From contig JAQNBH010000002.1 in the NCBI GenBank assembly GCA_028752905.1, positions 33,131,530 to 33,195,529 on the forward strand: 64,000 nt of DNA, read 5' to 3'. This DNA comes from Cladorhizidae sp. MBARI D1340-BT2 (taxonomy: Eukaryota; Porifera; Demospongiae; Poecilosclerida; Cladorhizidae). This document shows positions 34,441-46,345 of the stretch, one piece after another (within the stretch, counting starts at the first letter, position 1; every line of letters starts with the position of its first letter). The position numbers were made by a program, and so were the translations under genes. The notes under the pieces are model-generated. The model searched no databases. It was not told the origin of the DNA and worked only from the letters and a program-made list of their open reading frames with translations.

Positions 34441-34964
34441 TGTTTTTATATTTTGCTGGCTAATTTGCTGGATATGTTCGGTTGCCTAGTTTAGCATATT
34501 CAACATATTATTGATAAAGTGCTAACCACACCCACTTCACTAACCACACCCACTTCACACATCAAACCATTTGGATTCTATTAATATTTAGCCCACCATG
34601 CTACATGCGAGAACTTATAACCTTCCACTAATACAAGAGCAAACCTCAGTCCTCGTTCACATATATACATGACGTGTAACTAGAAATGATTAGAAGACTG
34701 AATTCCACCCCCCCCCCCCCCCTCCCCTTTCCCCACTTTTTCCCTTCCCCCGGAATAGAAAAACACACATACATACACATATGCACATTCTTCTCTAAGA
34801 TAAGAAGCCTATATATGGATGTGTTACGCTGTGTTACATTCTACGTAAGTATGCAGAAGCTGACATGTCTGCCAAACATTCTTCAGCTTCCCCCACGATG
34901 AGGCCTAGCAAGTTGGCCTGACGCTCTGTATCTGCTCCTTAATAAGCAACAGGCATGTGCTATT
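34441..34964. other. Unassigned stretch
   Basis: It includes ACTAACCACACCCACTTCAC duplicated near 34,525-34,558 and a C14-like run near 34,709. No gene is seen. Confidence 0.4.
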
Positions 34965-35812
34965 TATAGATACATCCACAGTGTTATATATAGACAGCCT
35001 GGGATGTGCAGTATTACATACAGTGAGTTATACATAGAGAGCCTGTATACTAGATACATAGTGTTATATACAGACAGCCTGGTGTGCATAGTATGCTAGA
35101 TACATCCACAGTGTTATATATATAGACAGCCTTGGATGTATAGTATGCTAGATACATCCACAGTGTTATATATTAGACAGCCTTGGATGTATAGTATACT
35201 AGATACATCCACAGTGTTATATATATAGACAGCCTGGGATGTATAGTATACTAGATATATCCACAGTGTTATATATATAGACAGCCTGGGATGTATAGTA
35301 TACTAGATACATCCACAGTGTTATATATATAGACAGCCTTGGATGTATAGTATGCTAGATACATCCACAGTGTTATATATTAGACAGCCTTGGATGTATA
35401 GTATACTAGATACATCCACAGTGTTATATATATAGACAGCCTGGGATGTATAGTATACTAGATATATCCACAGTGTTATATATATAGACAGCCTGGGATG
35501 TATAGTATACTAGATACATCCACAGTGTTATATATATAGACAGCCTGGGATGTATAGTATACTAGATACATCCACAGTGTTATATATAGACAGCCTGGGA
35601 TGTATAGTATACTAGATACATCCACAGTGTTATATATAGACAGCCTGGGATGTATAGTATACTAGATACATCCACAGTGTTATATATAGACAGCCTGGGA
35701 TGTATAGTATACTAGATACATCCACAGTGTTATATATATATAGACAGCCTGGGATGTATAGTATACTAGATACATCCACAGTGTTATATATAGACAGCCT
35801 GGGATGATGCAA
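34965..35812. repeat. 50-54-bp tandem repeat
   Basis: About 16 copies of a unit with ACAGCCTGGGATGTATAGTA, CTAGATACATCCACAGTG and a TATA tract of variable length. The order of variants (TTGGATG, GATATATCC) repeats about every 265 bp between 35,100 and 35,480, so higher-order duplication has occurred. Confidence 0.93.
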
Positions 35813-36057
35813 TGTGGGGTGGGTACCCGAGTAGTCATGCTGTAACCAATGGCAACCAACTGTGTGTAGGGGTTGTGTATGTCAACAATTTATACTTATA
35901 AGACTTCTACAAAGAGTTCAAGTTGCCATATCTTGGTGTGTGTGTGTGTGCATGTGTATGTATGTGTGTGTGTGTGTGCATGCGTGTGTGTGTGCATGCG
36001 TGTGTGTGTTTCATAAGTTTCAACTTGCCCTGCCCTGATTTATCCATTCTAGCCATA
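35813..36057. repeat. GT microsatellite and flanks
   Basis: (GT)n with GCATGC interruptions at 35,937-36,010. The rest is unassigned. Confidence 0.7.
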
Positions 36058-36462
36058 GCCCTAGTTCTGATGTAGCCTTAACCCTGATGTAGCCATCCTA
36101 GTCCTAGCCTTAACCCTGATGTAGCCATCCTAGTCCTTGCCTTAACCCTGATGTAGCCATCCTAGTCCTAGCCTTAACCCTGATGTAGCCATCCTAGTCC
36201 TAGCCTTAACCCTGATGTAGCCATCCTAGTCCTAGCCTTAACCCTGATGTAGCCATCCTAGTCCTAGCCTTAACCCTGATGTAGCCATCCTAGTCCTAGC
36301 CTTAACCCTGATGTAGCCATCCTAGTCCTAGCCTTAACCCTGATGTAGCCATCCTAGTCCTAGCCTTAACCCTGATGTAGCCATCCTAGTCCTAGCCTTA
36401 ACCCTGATATAGCCATCCTAGCTCTAGCTCTAGCCTTAACCCTGATGTAGCTATCCTAGGCT
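36058..36462. repeat. 32-bp minisatellite
   Basis: About 12 copies of GATGTAGCCATCCTAGTCCT plus AGCCTTAACCCT. It contains TAACCCT and CCTAG and may derive from the telomere-like tracts. Confidence 0.93.
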
Positions 36463-36837
36463 TGAAGAAAGATTAAACAGAATGAACTCCTCGTTGACAA
36501 TAATAGTGACCAGGAGCTCGGCAACTACCGCAGAGCTCGAGCTACAGCCACTGAACATGTGCCAGTGCAATGCTCCCTCCGACTTATCAGGTCAGATGCA
36601 ATTTTTTGCTTTTGTTTTGCACTTGGCCAGCGTTGCTATGCGGCACTTGCGAGTTACTGCGCGGCGCTTGCGAGTTACTGCGCGGCACTTGTGTGGCCGT
36701 GCACTCCCAACCTACGCTAGTTTGGCTGAAATAAATAGAAGTCACCACTATAATACGGACTAAATGGTAAACGGCCATTCAGGTATTTCATTGGCTGCGA
36801 CCAGAAAGAGTCGAGGCTGATCTCCTTTGCCTTTTAA
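36463..36837. other. Unassigned stretch
   Basis: Three close copies of GCGAGTTACTGCGCGGC-like sequence near 36,640-36,690. The plus-strand 93-codon frame (36,482-36,763) has no known motif. Confidence 0.35.
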
Positions 36838-36985
36838 CTGGTTTGTGAAACATTTGGTTCCTGTGTCGGGTTTGTGAAACATTTGGTTCCTGTGTCGGGT
36901 TTGTGAAACATTCGGTTCCTGTGTTGGGTTTGTGAAACATTCGGTTCCTGTGTCAGGTTTGTGAAACATTCGGTTCCCCTGTCGG
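36838..36985. repeat. 29-bp tandem repeat
   Basis: Five copies of TTTGTGAAACATTCGGTTCC plus TGTGTCGGG. Confidence 0.93.
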
Positions 36986-38756
36986 GAGTAGATTTGGACA
37001 TGCACTTATGATAGTATTAATTGCCCCAGCCCTAGCCCTAGCCCGTTCTTCTTAACGGACATAGGTGGTGAGTGCTTGCCTAATGATGGTACATATCAGG
37101 TTGATTACAGAGATAGTGCTAAACTGCGAAGCCAGTGCTTCATCGCATGAGCAAGCACATACATCAGTGAGCCACATGTGCTGTATCACATGAGCAAGCA
37201 CATGGCTCTGTGGGCCTAAGTCATTATTCAGCCCTTGCATAGCATTCTGTTGGAACTAAAGGAAAAACTCACCTCAAGGTGTAGAAAGTTTAGAAACTGC
37301 AGTTACTGTATGCTGCCAATTTAACAAATTACAAACAAAATAATGATTGAGAAAGGTTGGTGCATGAGAGGGAAGAGGCTCTGTTGTGAAGCACAGCACA
37401 GGAAGATGGTGCATGAGAGGGCAGTACAGTAGCTGGAGCAAGGTGGCTGAGCTGTACAGAAAATGTATTATGGCAGTAGCTAACATGTAGCCTGACCCCG
37501 ACGGGGGGCAGGATGCAGGAGTGCGCCACGCCTCCTCTCCCAAGGCAGGTCAAGGGATGTGCATGTAAATAGGTTGAAAAAGTGTATATATATAATGTTG
37601 AAAATGGTAGTCATAGTAATAGTGAAGTTAAGCCCGTGCCAGACAGATAGCAGGTCCTGTGTAATATGATGAGCAGGGAGGAAGGGAGGAGTTTTAATTT
37701 CCATCCCCCCGCCCGTTCATGGAGGTCGTGTTCTTGGTTAGTACGTATTTAAAATGTGGCGTGTGTGTGATGGGTGTGGTACAATGTGTGTATGGTGTGT
37801 TGTGTGTGTGTGTACATATTTACAATGTGTGGGGTATGCGGTGAGGTGTGTGTGTGTGTGTGATGGATGTGGTGTGTGCGATGTATTTGTGTGTGTGTGT
37901 GTGCATATTTACAATGTGTGTGATGGGTGTGTGGTGTACAGTGTGATGTGTGTGTGATGTGTGTGTGTGTGTGTGTACCTCTTTATGACCTAAGAGCAAC
38001 AGTGACCTTTCATTTCATTAATGGTCAAGGTTGATTGATTAATAACGTTTTCAATAACTCCCCCAACATTGAGTATGTGTGTAGCCGAGTGACTGGGGGG
38101 GTTGCTCCCAATGTAACCCCCTTGAGACAATAACTGAGCACTATTTTAGGCAGGCCAGGATATGAGTGGGTGGAAGCCTTAGATCTGGAAATATATGATT
38201 TGAACACTTGAAACCTGACGGAGATTATGTCATGCATGTCAGTGGGCGTGCTCAATACTGGGAGGCGATGATGTCATGCATGTCGGTGGGCATGTTGAAT
38301 AAGTACTGGGAGTTAGCTTAATCCGGTGGTTATGGATTTTGACCTTCAATGTATCAAACTTAATTTTCTCTCCTTCATTTCTGTTATTCGGTGTAAAGTT
38401 GAAATAAGAGATAATGACGTCCTCCGGTGATCAACTTAAATCTGCTTGCTTTAGTGATTATCGAGAAGGTCATTGAATCTACCCCATCATACGTTTGAGT
38501 TTGACATTGAGATGAGATGATAGTCTTTGTCGGGAGGGGAGATGTTGGCGGCCCTCGCAGGGAAGCCTTTCTCCCTCGAGACACACCAGTGTCAGTCTGA
38601 CGTGCCATATTGAAACCAATATTATTGATAGTGTACACAGTGTAGTGATAATAACAATAATAGTCTCTATGCTGTTGTCTCTGTGTGTGACTGAAAGTAT
38701 TCCCTCATCATCCTGTGCTTGTTGAGAATTCCCTCGTGAGACATGACACTCTTGAG
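36986..38756. other. Mostly unassigned; short repeats only
   Basis: It holds a short CCCTAG tract (37,023-37,043), GTGCATGAGAGGG twice (near 37,360 and 37,410), a GT-rich repeat with GTGATGGGTGTG at 37,754-37,976, and a duplicate of GATGTCATGCATGTCGGTGG (near 38,225 and 38,269). A minus-strand 84-codon frame at 38,384-38,638 has ordinary composition but no motif I recognise. Confidence 0.45.
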
Positions 38757-39215
38757 GTAGTGAACCTCCTTCCTGTGGCCAAGCTTTTGGTAACTTCTCT
38801 CACAATGAAACAGCAAACCCGCTGTAAGCTAGTAAGCCTCTTTCTCATGGCCGAGCTTTGATAACTTCTCTAAGGAAACAGCAAACCCGCTGTAAGCTAG
38901 TAAGCCTCTTTCTCATGGCCGAGCTTTGATAACTTCTCTCACAAGGAAACAGCAGACCCAATGTAAGGTAGTAAGCCTCTTTCTCATGGCCAAACTTTGA
39001 TAACTTCTCTAAGGAAACAGCAAACCCGCTGTAAGCTAGTAAGCCTCTTTCTCATGGCCGAGCTTTGATAACTTCTCTCACAAGGAAACAGCAGACCCAA
39101 TGTAAGGTAGTAAGCCTCTTTCTCATGGCCAAACTTTGATAACTTCTCTAAGGAAACAGCAAACCCGCTGTAAGCTAGTAAGCCTCTTTCCCATGGCCAA
39201 GCTTTGGTAACTTCT
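38757..39215. repeat. 68-72-bp tandem repeat
   Basis: Six to seven copies with GTAAGCTAGTAAGCCTCTTT, CTCATGGCCGAGCTTTGATA and AACTTCTCT. The form with CTCACAAGG and the form with CTAAGG alternate, giving a dimer of about 140 bp. Confidence 0.92.
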
Positions 39216-39890
39216 CTCAGCAGATCCGCACGATCATGGAGCCATAATTGTCTATAATTGGAGCGAACTCGTTGACACTGCTGGTTTGCGAGTGTTTAAT
39301 GAATTTTCATGTGTTGTGGTGGCAGTGGAATGTTGCTACTAGGCTGTTGGCTGTTGCTGTTCCTCGGCACACATGACAGGGCTGTATACAGAAATTCTTA
39401 GGGGTATGGGAAAGGGGGTTGGGGGGACTGAGTGCCTGACCCAGTATCACGTGGCCATTAAATCTCAAATATGACACAGTGGGAGCTGATGCCGCCAACT
39501 CCCCCCTCCCCCTAAATAAATATCCCCCTGCTGATGATGTTAGTGGGGGTGTAGATCGTTTGAGATAGTTTTGTACGTGTGCCAACTGACGTCTTGACCA
39601 GTGGTGACCTGCATTTATGCTGCCTGGCATGGAGCTGTTGTTAAAGGCAACTCTTACACGGATCGTGAGATTGAGACGTTCTGAATACTGCCTTTGATGT
39701 CCGGACTGCTGTGCCAATAACTATCCTGTAATGACCTTTCTGAGGTGACCTTTCTGAGGTGACCTTTTCCCACATGTGCTGTGATGTAAATGTCTCCCAA
39801 GTATTGCTACACGAAGAAGAAACAATCGTGTTTCATCAGTTGGGCCTAGCCTCTTTTGATAGCTCTAGTCTTACTCTAGCCTAGCCTTAA
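39216..39890. other. Unassigned stretch
   Basis: A 136-codon minus-strand frame (39,307-39,717) lacks known motifs. A short tandem TTTCTGAGGTGACC lies near 39,737. No gene is called. Confidence 0.35.
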
Positions 39891-40272
39891 GGCTGGTTCA
39901 CAACGTGACGCGTCCTAAAGCGTCTTGTGAACTTTGCGCGTCAGTATGCATTCTAGCTTTGGGACGCGATGCGACGTTCGGATAAACTCGAGTTCTATTT
40001 TTTCGTCCAGGTGTGAAGCGTCCTCATCCGTCCAGCCAATCAGATTGCTTCTTCATCGCATGTGATTTTATCAACCTGCGCATTATTTAGAAAGCTACAC
40101 TAAGCGGAGTTTCTAAGCAATGGATGTGCTCCTCGTAGTCATCAGCTATCAGAGCTGTCATCGAAGTCTGATTCCCAAGTATTCGAGTATTCGCCATCTT
40201 CAATATAACGAGGTCAAAAGGTTGGAATTCTGTTCACAACGCACGCCTTGGAACAACATGTGAACCACGACG
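39891..40272. mobile_element. MITE-like element sharing a terminus with 28,301
   Basis: The left end CTTAAGGCTGGTTCAC is identical to the left end of the foldback element near 28,297. The right side carries TGTGAACC inverted. Inside and just beyond are inverted GACGCGTCC/GGACGCG motifs (39,908 and 40,305). The limits are approximate, and the right end could extend to about 40,345. Confidence 0.42.
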
Positions 40273-40869
40273 ATGCGGTAGGATCCTACTTTTGAGGACG
40301 CTTGAGGACGCGACGCGACATAGCAGAAAAAATGTATTGTGACCCCTTTGGTCTCCGAACTCTAAGCTCAAGCCTTCCAGTACTAGTCTGTTTGACCATA
40401 GCCCCCAGTCTCATCCTAGCATTAACGATGATGATGTGCACAGATTCCAGAATCTGAAAAGCAGACTACTCGTCATTCTGCAACTCAATGTCATGAAGCC
40501 AACCTTCCTTGCATCGTCGACTGTCACCCCCTCTTTCGCCATCTTGTTCTGAATATCAAACGTGATTGGTCCACTCTCTCTTTGTTTCGCCATTGCTGCC
40601 CCGCCTAGCATCATATATTCCGGATGCCTTGAAGTGGACGGAAGTCGTCCGGAAACAATTCGAACGCTTCTTGTCGAAGTGGAAGTGTTTGCTGCTTGAG
40701 AGGGGTGTGTGAGGGGAAGTGGTTGTGAAGTGCTGGTGGTTCGGCCCCGTTATCGCCTTGGTAGAGGACCCAGCTGCTGTTCAAACACGAGGCACGTATA
40801 CAGTATGTAATGCCTGGCTCTGTCTGAGGAGCTTTTAAAATGGTTGGGCTAAGCAGCGAATAGACTTTA
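40273..40869. other. Unassigned apart from the possible exon
   Basis: TTCCGGATG and CGTCCGGAA form a small inverted pair near 40,617-40,653, just upstream of the possible minus-strand exon. No other signal. Confidence 0.35.
40411..40614 (-). other. Possible first exon of an unknown gene
   Basis: The frame reads MAKQRESGPITFDIQNKM and EGVTVDDARKVGFMTL, with ordinary composition and a good start context (GCAGCAATGGCG). A possible donor is AGGAAG|GTTGGC. No partner exon was found to the left, and no family is recognised. It could be chance. Confidence 0.2.
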
Positions 40870-41085
40870 ACATGTCCTCAGAGCAGTGAAGGTGTGAGAG
40901 TGGATGCAGCTCTCTGTGGGTGCAGAGATGGAAGCTCCATGGTGGTCAAGCAGCAGCTGCAAGTCTAGGGAGGAGCCAAGCAGGAAACCCTGCGATCGCC
41001 AACATGGAGCGGTACGATTGGCAAGATCAGAGGTCACTTGATTATGCGTCACTGCTTTTCATTATGTCACGACTCTCTTCGATAA
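40870..41085. repeat. Dispersed repeat, copy B
   Basis: A second copy of the element at 33,135-33,390, same strand and same block order. Confidence 0.7.
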
Positions 41086-41363
41086 TTTTTGTTTCGGCTG
41101 CGTAGATGCCACGCCTTCATCGGGATTAATGAATAATTACTCGTGATGAAGGCTGGAACATCGTCCAAAGTGCCGAGACAGATTGCAAGGTGATTGTTGT
41201 TACACTCTGCTATGGCAACTGAGAGTTCGTTGAGAGTTGCTTGACACATTTGGACTAAGTATACTGGCAGCATGCAATGTCTCTTAGAGGTATAGATTGC
41301 TGCTAAGTGTTCAGCTGTAGTACTAGTCTAAGTATGCTGTTAGGATATCATTGTTTCAATTAC
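41086..41363. other. Unassigned stretch
   Basis: No recognised feature. Confidence 0.35.
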
Positions 41364-41530
41364 ACTGCTGCTAGGGTAGCAAGCATGCTGCTAGGGTAGC
41401 CATTGTTCCAAGCATGCTACTAGGGTAGCCATTGTTCCAAGTATGCTGCTAGGGTAGCCATTGTTCCAAGTATGCTGCTAGGGTAGCCATTGTTCCAAGT
41501 ATGCTACTAGGGTAGCCATTGTTCCAATGC
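41364..41530. repeat. 29-bp tandem repeat
   Basis: Five to six copies of TATGCTGCTAGGGTAGCCAT plus TGTTCCAAG. Confidence 0.92.
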
Positions 41531-41709
41531 TGGCTGCGTCTGGATTGACTTCTTCCTCCAGAACCCTCTGGATGCACTGACTGAGGGTGGTCTAATCCTC
41601 TGAATAGCTGATCTTAGTTTGGTGTGGTTTGGGTAGAAGGTGAAGTGTGCAAGTGTTTGGTCTTCGGCAGCTTTAGATGATTCTGTGTAGTGTTAACACC
41701 TATATCATA

Positions 41710-41726
41710 GGATGTGGACACTTCCA

Positions 41727-41777
<51 letters not shown>

Positions 41778-42364
41778 CATGAATCAATGGCTGCATACTC
41801 CATCATGAGCTTCTTAGGATGTGGACACTTCCTGCAGTGTGTGTGTGTGTGTGACATGAATCAATGGCTGCATACTCCATCATGCTCCAATTGGGACACT
41901 TTTGAGTGTTTTGAGGAAAAACTGTCTGAAATACATGTAGCTCATTCTTGTCAAAATGGCTTCCTTTTTAACATTATGAAACTCTTTCACGTCCTAAAAA
42001 AACACCAAACAATAACCCAAATAAAGCACATCATCCTGCCATGACAACTCCAAGCAACCGACGCTTAGGAATAACTCTTGACGCAGCGCGATGTTCATGA
42101 TACCACAAGAAGGGACGTGCCATATTACATCTCCGATAATGTGGTGGACAACGCTATACGTGTACATGCATGAGCTTCTTTCGGTTAAAAAGGGGAGACA
42201 TTTTCACTTCCCTTGCATACAGAATGTGGACACTTCCTGCAGTGTGTGTGTGTGTGTGACATGAATCAATGGCTGCATACTCCATCATGAGCTTCTTGTG
42301 TGTGTGTGTGTGTGTTTGCATGTGAGCTCATGCATGTACACGTATAGCGTTGTCCACCACATTA
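41710..42364. repeat. Composite repeat module with 40-bp perfect inverted repeat
   Basis: Three copies of GGACACTTCC(A/T)GCAG plus a GT tract plus GACATGAATCAATGGCTGCA occur near 41,715, 41,821 and 42,228. The arms 42,137-42,176 and 42,325-42,364 are exact reverse complements over 40 bases (starting TAATGTGGTGGACAACGCTA). A further piece (41,886-41,995) is a dispersed repeat also seen near 47.9-48.1 kb. Confidence 0.85.
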
Positions 42365-42887
42365 GGAGGTATGCTTGGAGAAGCTTGTGGCACTCCCCTT
42401 TGTCTCACCTAAAGTTGGAGGCTGAGAAGACTTCCCCTGCAAGTATTCCTCCTCGCATGATGCCATGCATCACTAGCATGCTTCATGGCTGACATTCTCC
42501 TTTGGGAGGAGTTTGTAATTCCGGGTATTAATCGTGAATTCTCATGAATATTGTGAGCAGATGAATGCAGACATGATGTAATGATGTAACGTGGTATGAG
42601 GTTGTCATGGTTTATTGAGAACAGTCTTTGAATATAATTTGTTTATGCGTTTACCGTAAAAGCGTATTGTTAAGCAGGTATCTCCATGGAGACACTCTCT
42701 TTGTTAAGCACCCACTTGACTAATATGTGAGCGAGTGCGTGGTGTGTGTTTCTGTGAATGGGTGTGGTTTAAGATATCTCCAGTGTCACTAACATTGGAC
42801 TGTGTTGTAGTTATTGTTGCCTTTGATGTTCCATTTACTCATTAAATATTACATGAGATAATTTTATATTCATGGTAATCTCCATTG
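42365..42887. other. Unassigned stretch
   Basis: No recognised coding motif or long repeat. Confidence 0.4.
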
Positions 42888-44155
42888 TCTCTAATAGTCC
42901 ATTGTCTCTAATAGTCCATTGTCTCTAATAGTCCATTGTCTAATAGTCCATTGTCTCTAATAGTCCATTCTCCATTCTCTCTAATAGTTTATTCTCTCTA
43001 ATAGTTCATTCTCCATTCTCTCTAATAGTTCATTCTCCATTCTCTCTAATAGTTCATTCTCCATTCTCTCTAATAGTCCATTCTCCATTCTCTCTAATAG
43101 TTTATTCTCTCTAATAGTCCATTCTCCATTCTCTCTAATAGTTTATTCTCTCTAATAGTCCATTCTCCATTCTCTCTAATAGTTTATTCTCTCTAATAGT
43201 CCATTCTCCATTCTCTCTAATAGTCCATTCTCCATTCTCTCTAATAGTTTATTCTCTCTAATAGTCCATTCTCCATTCTCTCTAATAGTTTATTCTCTCT
43301 AATAGTCCATTCTCCATTCTCTCTAATAGTTTATTCTCTCTAATAGTCCATTCTCCATTCTCTCTAATAGTTTATTCTCTCTAATAGTCCATTCTCCATT
43401 CTCTCTAATAGTTTATTCTCTCTAATAGTCCATTCTCCATTCTCTCTAATAGTCCATTCTCCATTCTCTCTAATAGTTTATTCTCTCTAATAGTCCATTC
43501 TCCATTCTCTCTAATAGTTTATTCTCTCTAATAGTCCATTCTCCATTCTCTCTAATAGTTTATTCTCTCTAATAGTCCATTCTCCATTCTCTCTAATAGT
43601 TTATTCTCTCTAATAGTCCATTCTCCATTCTCTCTAATAGTCCATTCTCCATTCTCTCTAATAGTTTATTCTCTCTAATAGTCCATTCTCCATTCTCTCT
43701 AATAGTCCATTCTCCATTCTCTCTAATAGTCCATTCTCCATTCTCTCTAATAGTCCATTCTCCATTCTCTCTAATAGTCCATTCTCCATTCTCTCTAATA
43801 GTCCATTCTCCATTCTCTCTAATAGTCCATTCTCCATTCTCTCTAATAGTCCATTCTCCATTCTCTCTAATAGTCCATTCTCCATTCTCTCTAATAGTCC
43901 ATTCTCCATTCTCTCTAATAGTCCATTCTCCATTCTCTCTAACAGTCCATTCTCCATTCTCTCTAATAGTCCATTCTCCATTCTCTCTAATAGTCCATTC
44001 TCCATTCTCTCTAATAGTCCATTCTCCATTCTCTCTAATAGTCCATTCTCCATTCTCTCTAACAGTCCATTCTCCATTCTCTCTAATAGTCCATTCTCCA
44101 TTCTCTCTAATAGTCCATTCTCCATTCTCTCTAACAGTCCATTCTCTCTAATAGT
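42888..44155. repeat. CTCTCTAATAGTCCATT array (17-, 24- and 41-bp units)
   Basis: It begins with 17-bp-like units (TCTCTAATAGTCCATTG). From about 42,960 it has 41-bp units that alternate TTTATTCTCTCTAATAG with CTCCATT forms. From about 43,690 it has about 18 copies of a 24-bp unit. The 24-bp part gives a minus-strand frame (43,658-44,125) reading MENGLLER repeated. No splice or start signal supports it as a gene. Confidence 0.95.
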
Positions 44156-44279
44156 CCATCTGCCTAATAGTCCACCTTCTTTGTGGTCCCTCTAGTCAGC
44201 AATAGCCTACCAGATATCCATACCCATCTGTACACAGGTTGACCCTAGCACTGACCCTAGCGCTGACAAAACTGTCCTA

Positions 44280-44724
44280 TGTGTGGAGCTCTACCTACAA
44301 GATGGTTACATTGTCAAAGCGGGTGAAACTGATCAGGGAAGATGTCCAACCACGAAGCACTTCTTTTATTGCTTGTTCTGCCATTGGAGATGGAATCATT
44401 CCACTAGTGATAGGACATCTTGAAACCCTCATTGCTCCAGGAAGATTGCTAGTCATCTCTGTCCTCCGTGCACTGTGTTTCAAACAGACGAGTATGGGTG
44501 CCAAGTACCTGTTTGAGAATGGGCTTGTCCAGCCCAACTGTGGAGAGAGATTGATCTTACTCTTTATAGACAACTGCACTGCACATCGAGACATCATTCG
44601 CGAACTAGTGTTTCTCCTCCCAATACTACCTCTAGATGGCAGCCATGCGATGCTGGAATTATTCAAAATGTCAGGACACATTAGAGGAAGCATCTTTAGT
44701 GCATCCAAGCTGGCAATCTTTTAG
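44280..44724 (+). pseudogene. DDE-superfamily (pogo/Tigger-like) transposase fragment
   Basis: The frame contains KRVKLIRED, ACSAIGDGIIPLVIG, LILLFIDNCTAHRDI and LVFLLP with LPLDG, in the order of a DDE_1 endonuclease core. The second catalytic Asp falls in FIDNCTAH. The region between the LVIG strand and FIDN is altered, and the TSLLQPLD loop is shortened. The front is lost at the array edge, so no complete protein can be made. The family call is from remembered motifs. Confidence 0.5.
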
Positions 44725-45109
44725 ATGTGATCATCTGGTTTTAAGAATGAGATGCGGTACCTGACCAGGACTGTTGGGAAATGTTTTGCCTGCTGTGGAC
44801 TCCTTAGCTGATCGCACGGTTAGTGAATGAGGCTTATCTCCAGCCACACACCATGCAGGCTGACACTGGCACGACCTGGCAGGAGTGTGTTCTCTGTGAT
44901 ATCGGGAGTCAGCCACGATATATCCACACAGGATATTGAAGTACAACTTACTGGCTACCATCTCGGAGGAAAAGGAACATGATTGTGATGAAAATGAGAT
45001 GAAAATGACGATGAATTAGCGAGCACACACCAGATGTGTGGACAGCAAAACTGCAACCAAAACCATGTATCTCTATGAATTGCGGGATTTTGTTCTTGCT
45101 CACAAGATG
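44725..45109. other. Unassigned stretch
   Basis: No recognised motif. AAAATGA-GATGAAAATGACGATGA is a short low-complexity patch near 44,985. Confidence 0.4.
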
Positions 45110-46345
45110 ACAGAGTTGTTGAGCTGATAAAAGAGTTAAACTATTCTAGAAGACTATGCTAGAGATTACTGAGTTGCTTGAGATAAAGAGTTAAGCTATT
45201 CTAGAAGACTATGCTAGAGATGACAGAGTTACTGGAGCTGATAAAGAGTTAAACTATTCTAGAAGACTATGCTAGAGATGACAGAGTTACTGGAGCTGAT
45301 AAAGAGTTAAACTATTCTAGAAGACTATGCTAGAGATGACAGAGTTACTGGAGCTGATAAAGAGTTAAACTATTCTAGAAGACTATGCTAGAGATGACAG
45401 AGTTACTGGAGCTGATAAAGAGTTAAGCTATTCTAGAAGACTATGCTAGAGATGACAGAATTGCTGGAGCTGATACAAGAGTTAAACTATTCTAGAAGAC
45501 TATGCTAGAGATGACAGAGTTACTGGAGCTGATAAAGAGTTAAGCTATTCTAGAAGACTATGCTAGAGATGACAGAGTTACTGGAGCTGATACAAGAGTT
45601 AAACTATTCTAAAAGACTATGCTAGAGATGACAGAGTTACTGGAGCTGATAAAAGTTAAACTATTCTAGAAGACTATGCTAGAGATGACAGAGTTACTGG
45701 AGCTGATACAAGAGTTAAACTATTCTAGAAGACTATGCTAGAGATGACAGAGTTACTGGAGCTGATAAAGAGTTAAACTATTCTAGAAGACTATGCTAGA
45801 GATGACAGAGTTACTGGAGCTGATAAAGAGTTAAACTATTCTAGAAGACTATGCTAGAGATGACAGAGTTACTGGAGCTGATAAAGAGTTAAGCTATTCT
45901 AGAAGACTATGCTAGAGATGACAGAATTGCTGGAGCTGATACAAGAGTTAAACTATTCTAGAAGACTATGCTAGAGATGACAGAGTTACTGGAGCTGATA
46001 AAGAGTTAAGCTATTCTAGAAGACTATGCTAGAGATGACAGAGTTACTGGAGCTGATACAAGAGTTAAACTATTCTAAAAGACTATGCTAGAGATGACAG
46101 AGTTACTGGAGCTGATAAAAGTTAAACTATTCTAGAAGACTATGCTAGAGATGACAGAGTTACTGGAGCTGATACAAGAGTTAAACTATTCTAGAAGACT
46201 ATGCTAGAGATGACAGAGTTACTGGAGCTGATACAAGAGTTAAACTATTCTAGAAGACTATGCTAGAGAAGGCAGAGTTACTGGAGCTGATACAAGAGTT
46301 AAACTATCATAGAGGAGATTGGCTCGAGATGACAGAGGTACTGGA
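45110..46345. repeat. 58-bp tandem array with 466-bp higher-order repeat
   Basis: About 21 copies of a 58-bp unit (GATGACAGAGTTACTGGAGC, TGATAAAGAGTTAAACTATT, CTAGAAGACTATGCTAGA). Marker variants GACAGAATTGC (45,451 and 45,917) and CTAAAAGAC (45,609 and 46,075) recur 466 bp apart, showing an eight-unit block duplicated once. A stable CTAGAAGACTATGCTAG stem could form in each unit. Confidence 0.94.

Noticed and set aside
39307..39717. 136-codon minus-strand gene
   Set aside because: Composition and motif content look random, with no signals supporting expression.
43658..44125. 155-codon MENGLLER repeat protein
   Set aside because: By-product of the 24-bp unit in the CTCTCTAATAG array. There is no start context, exon or homology.
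44295..44708. 137-codon minus-strand ORF
   Set aside because: Antisense shadow of the DDE transposase fragment.
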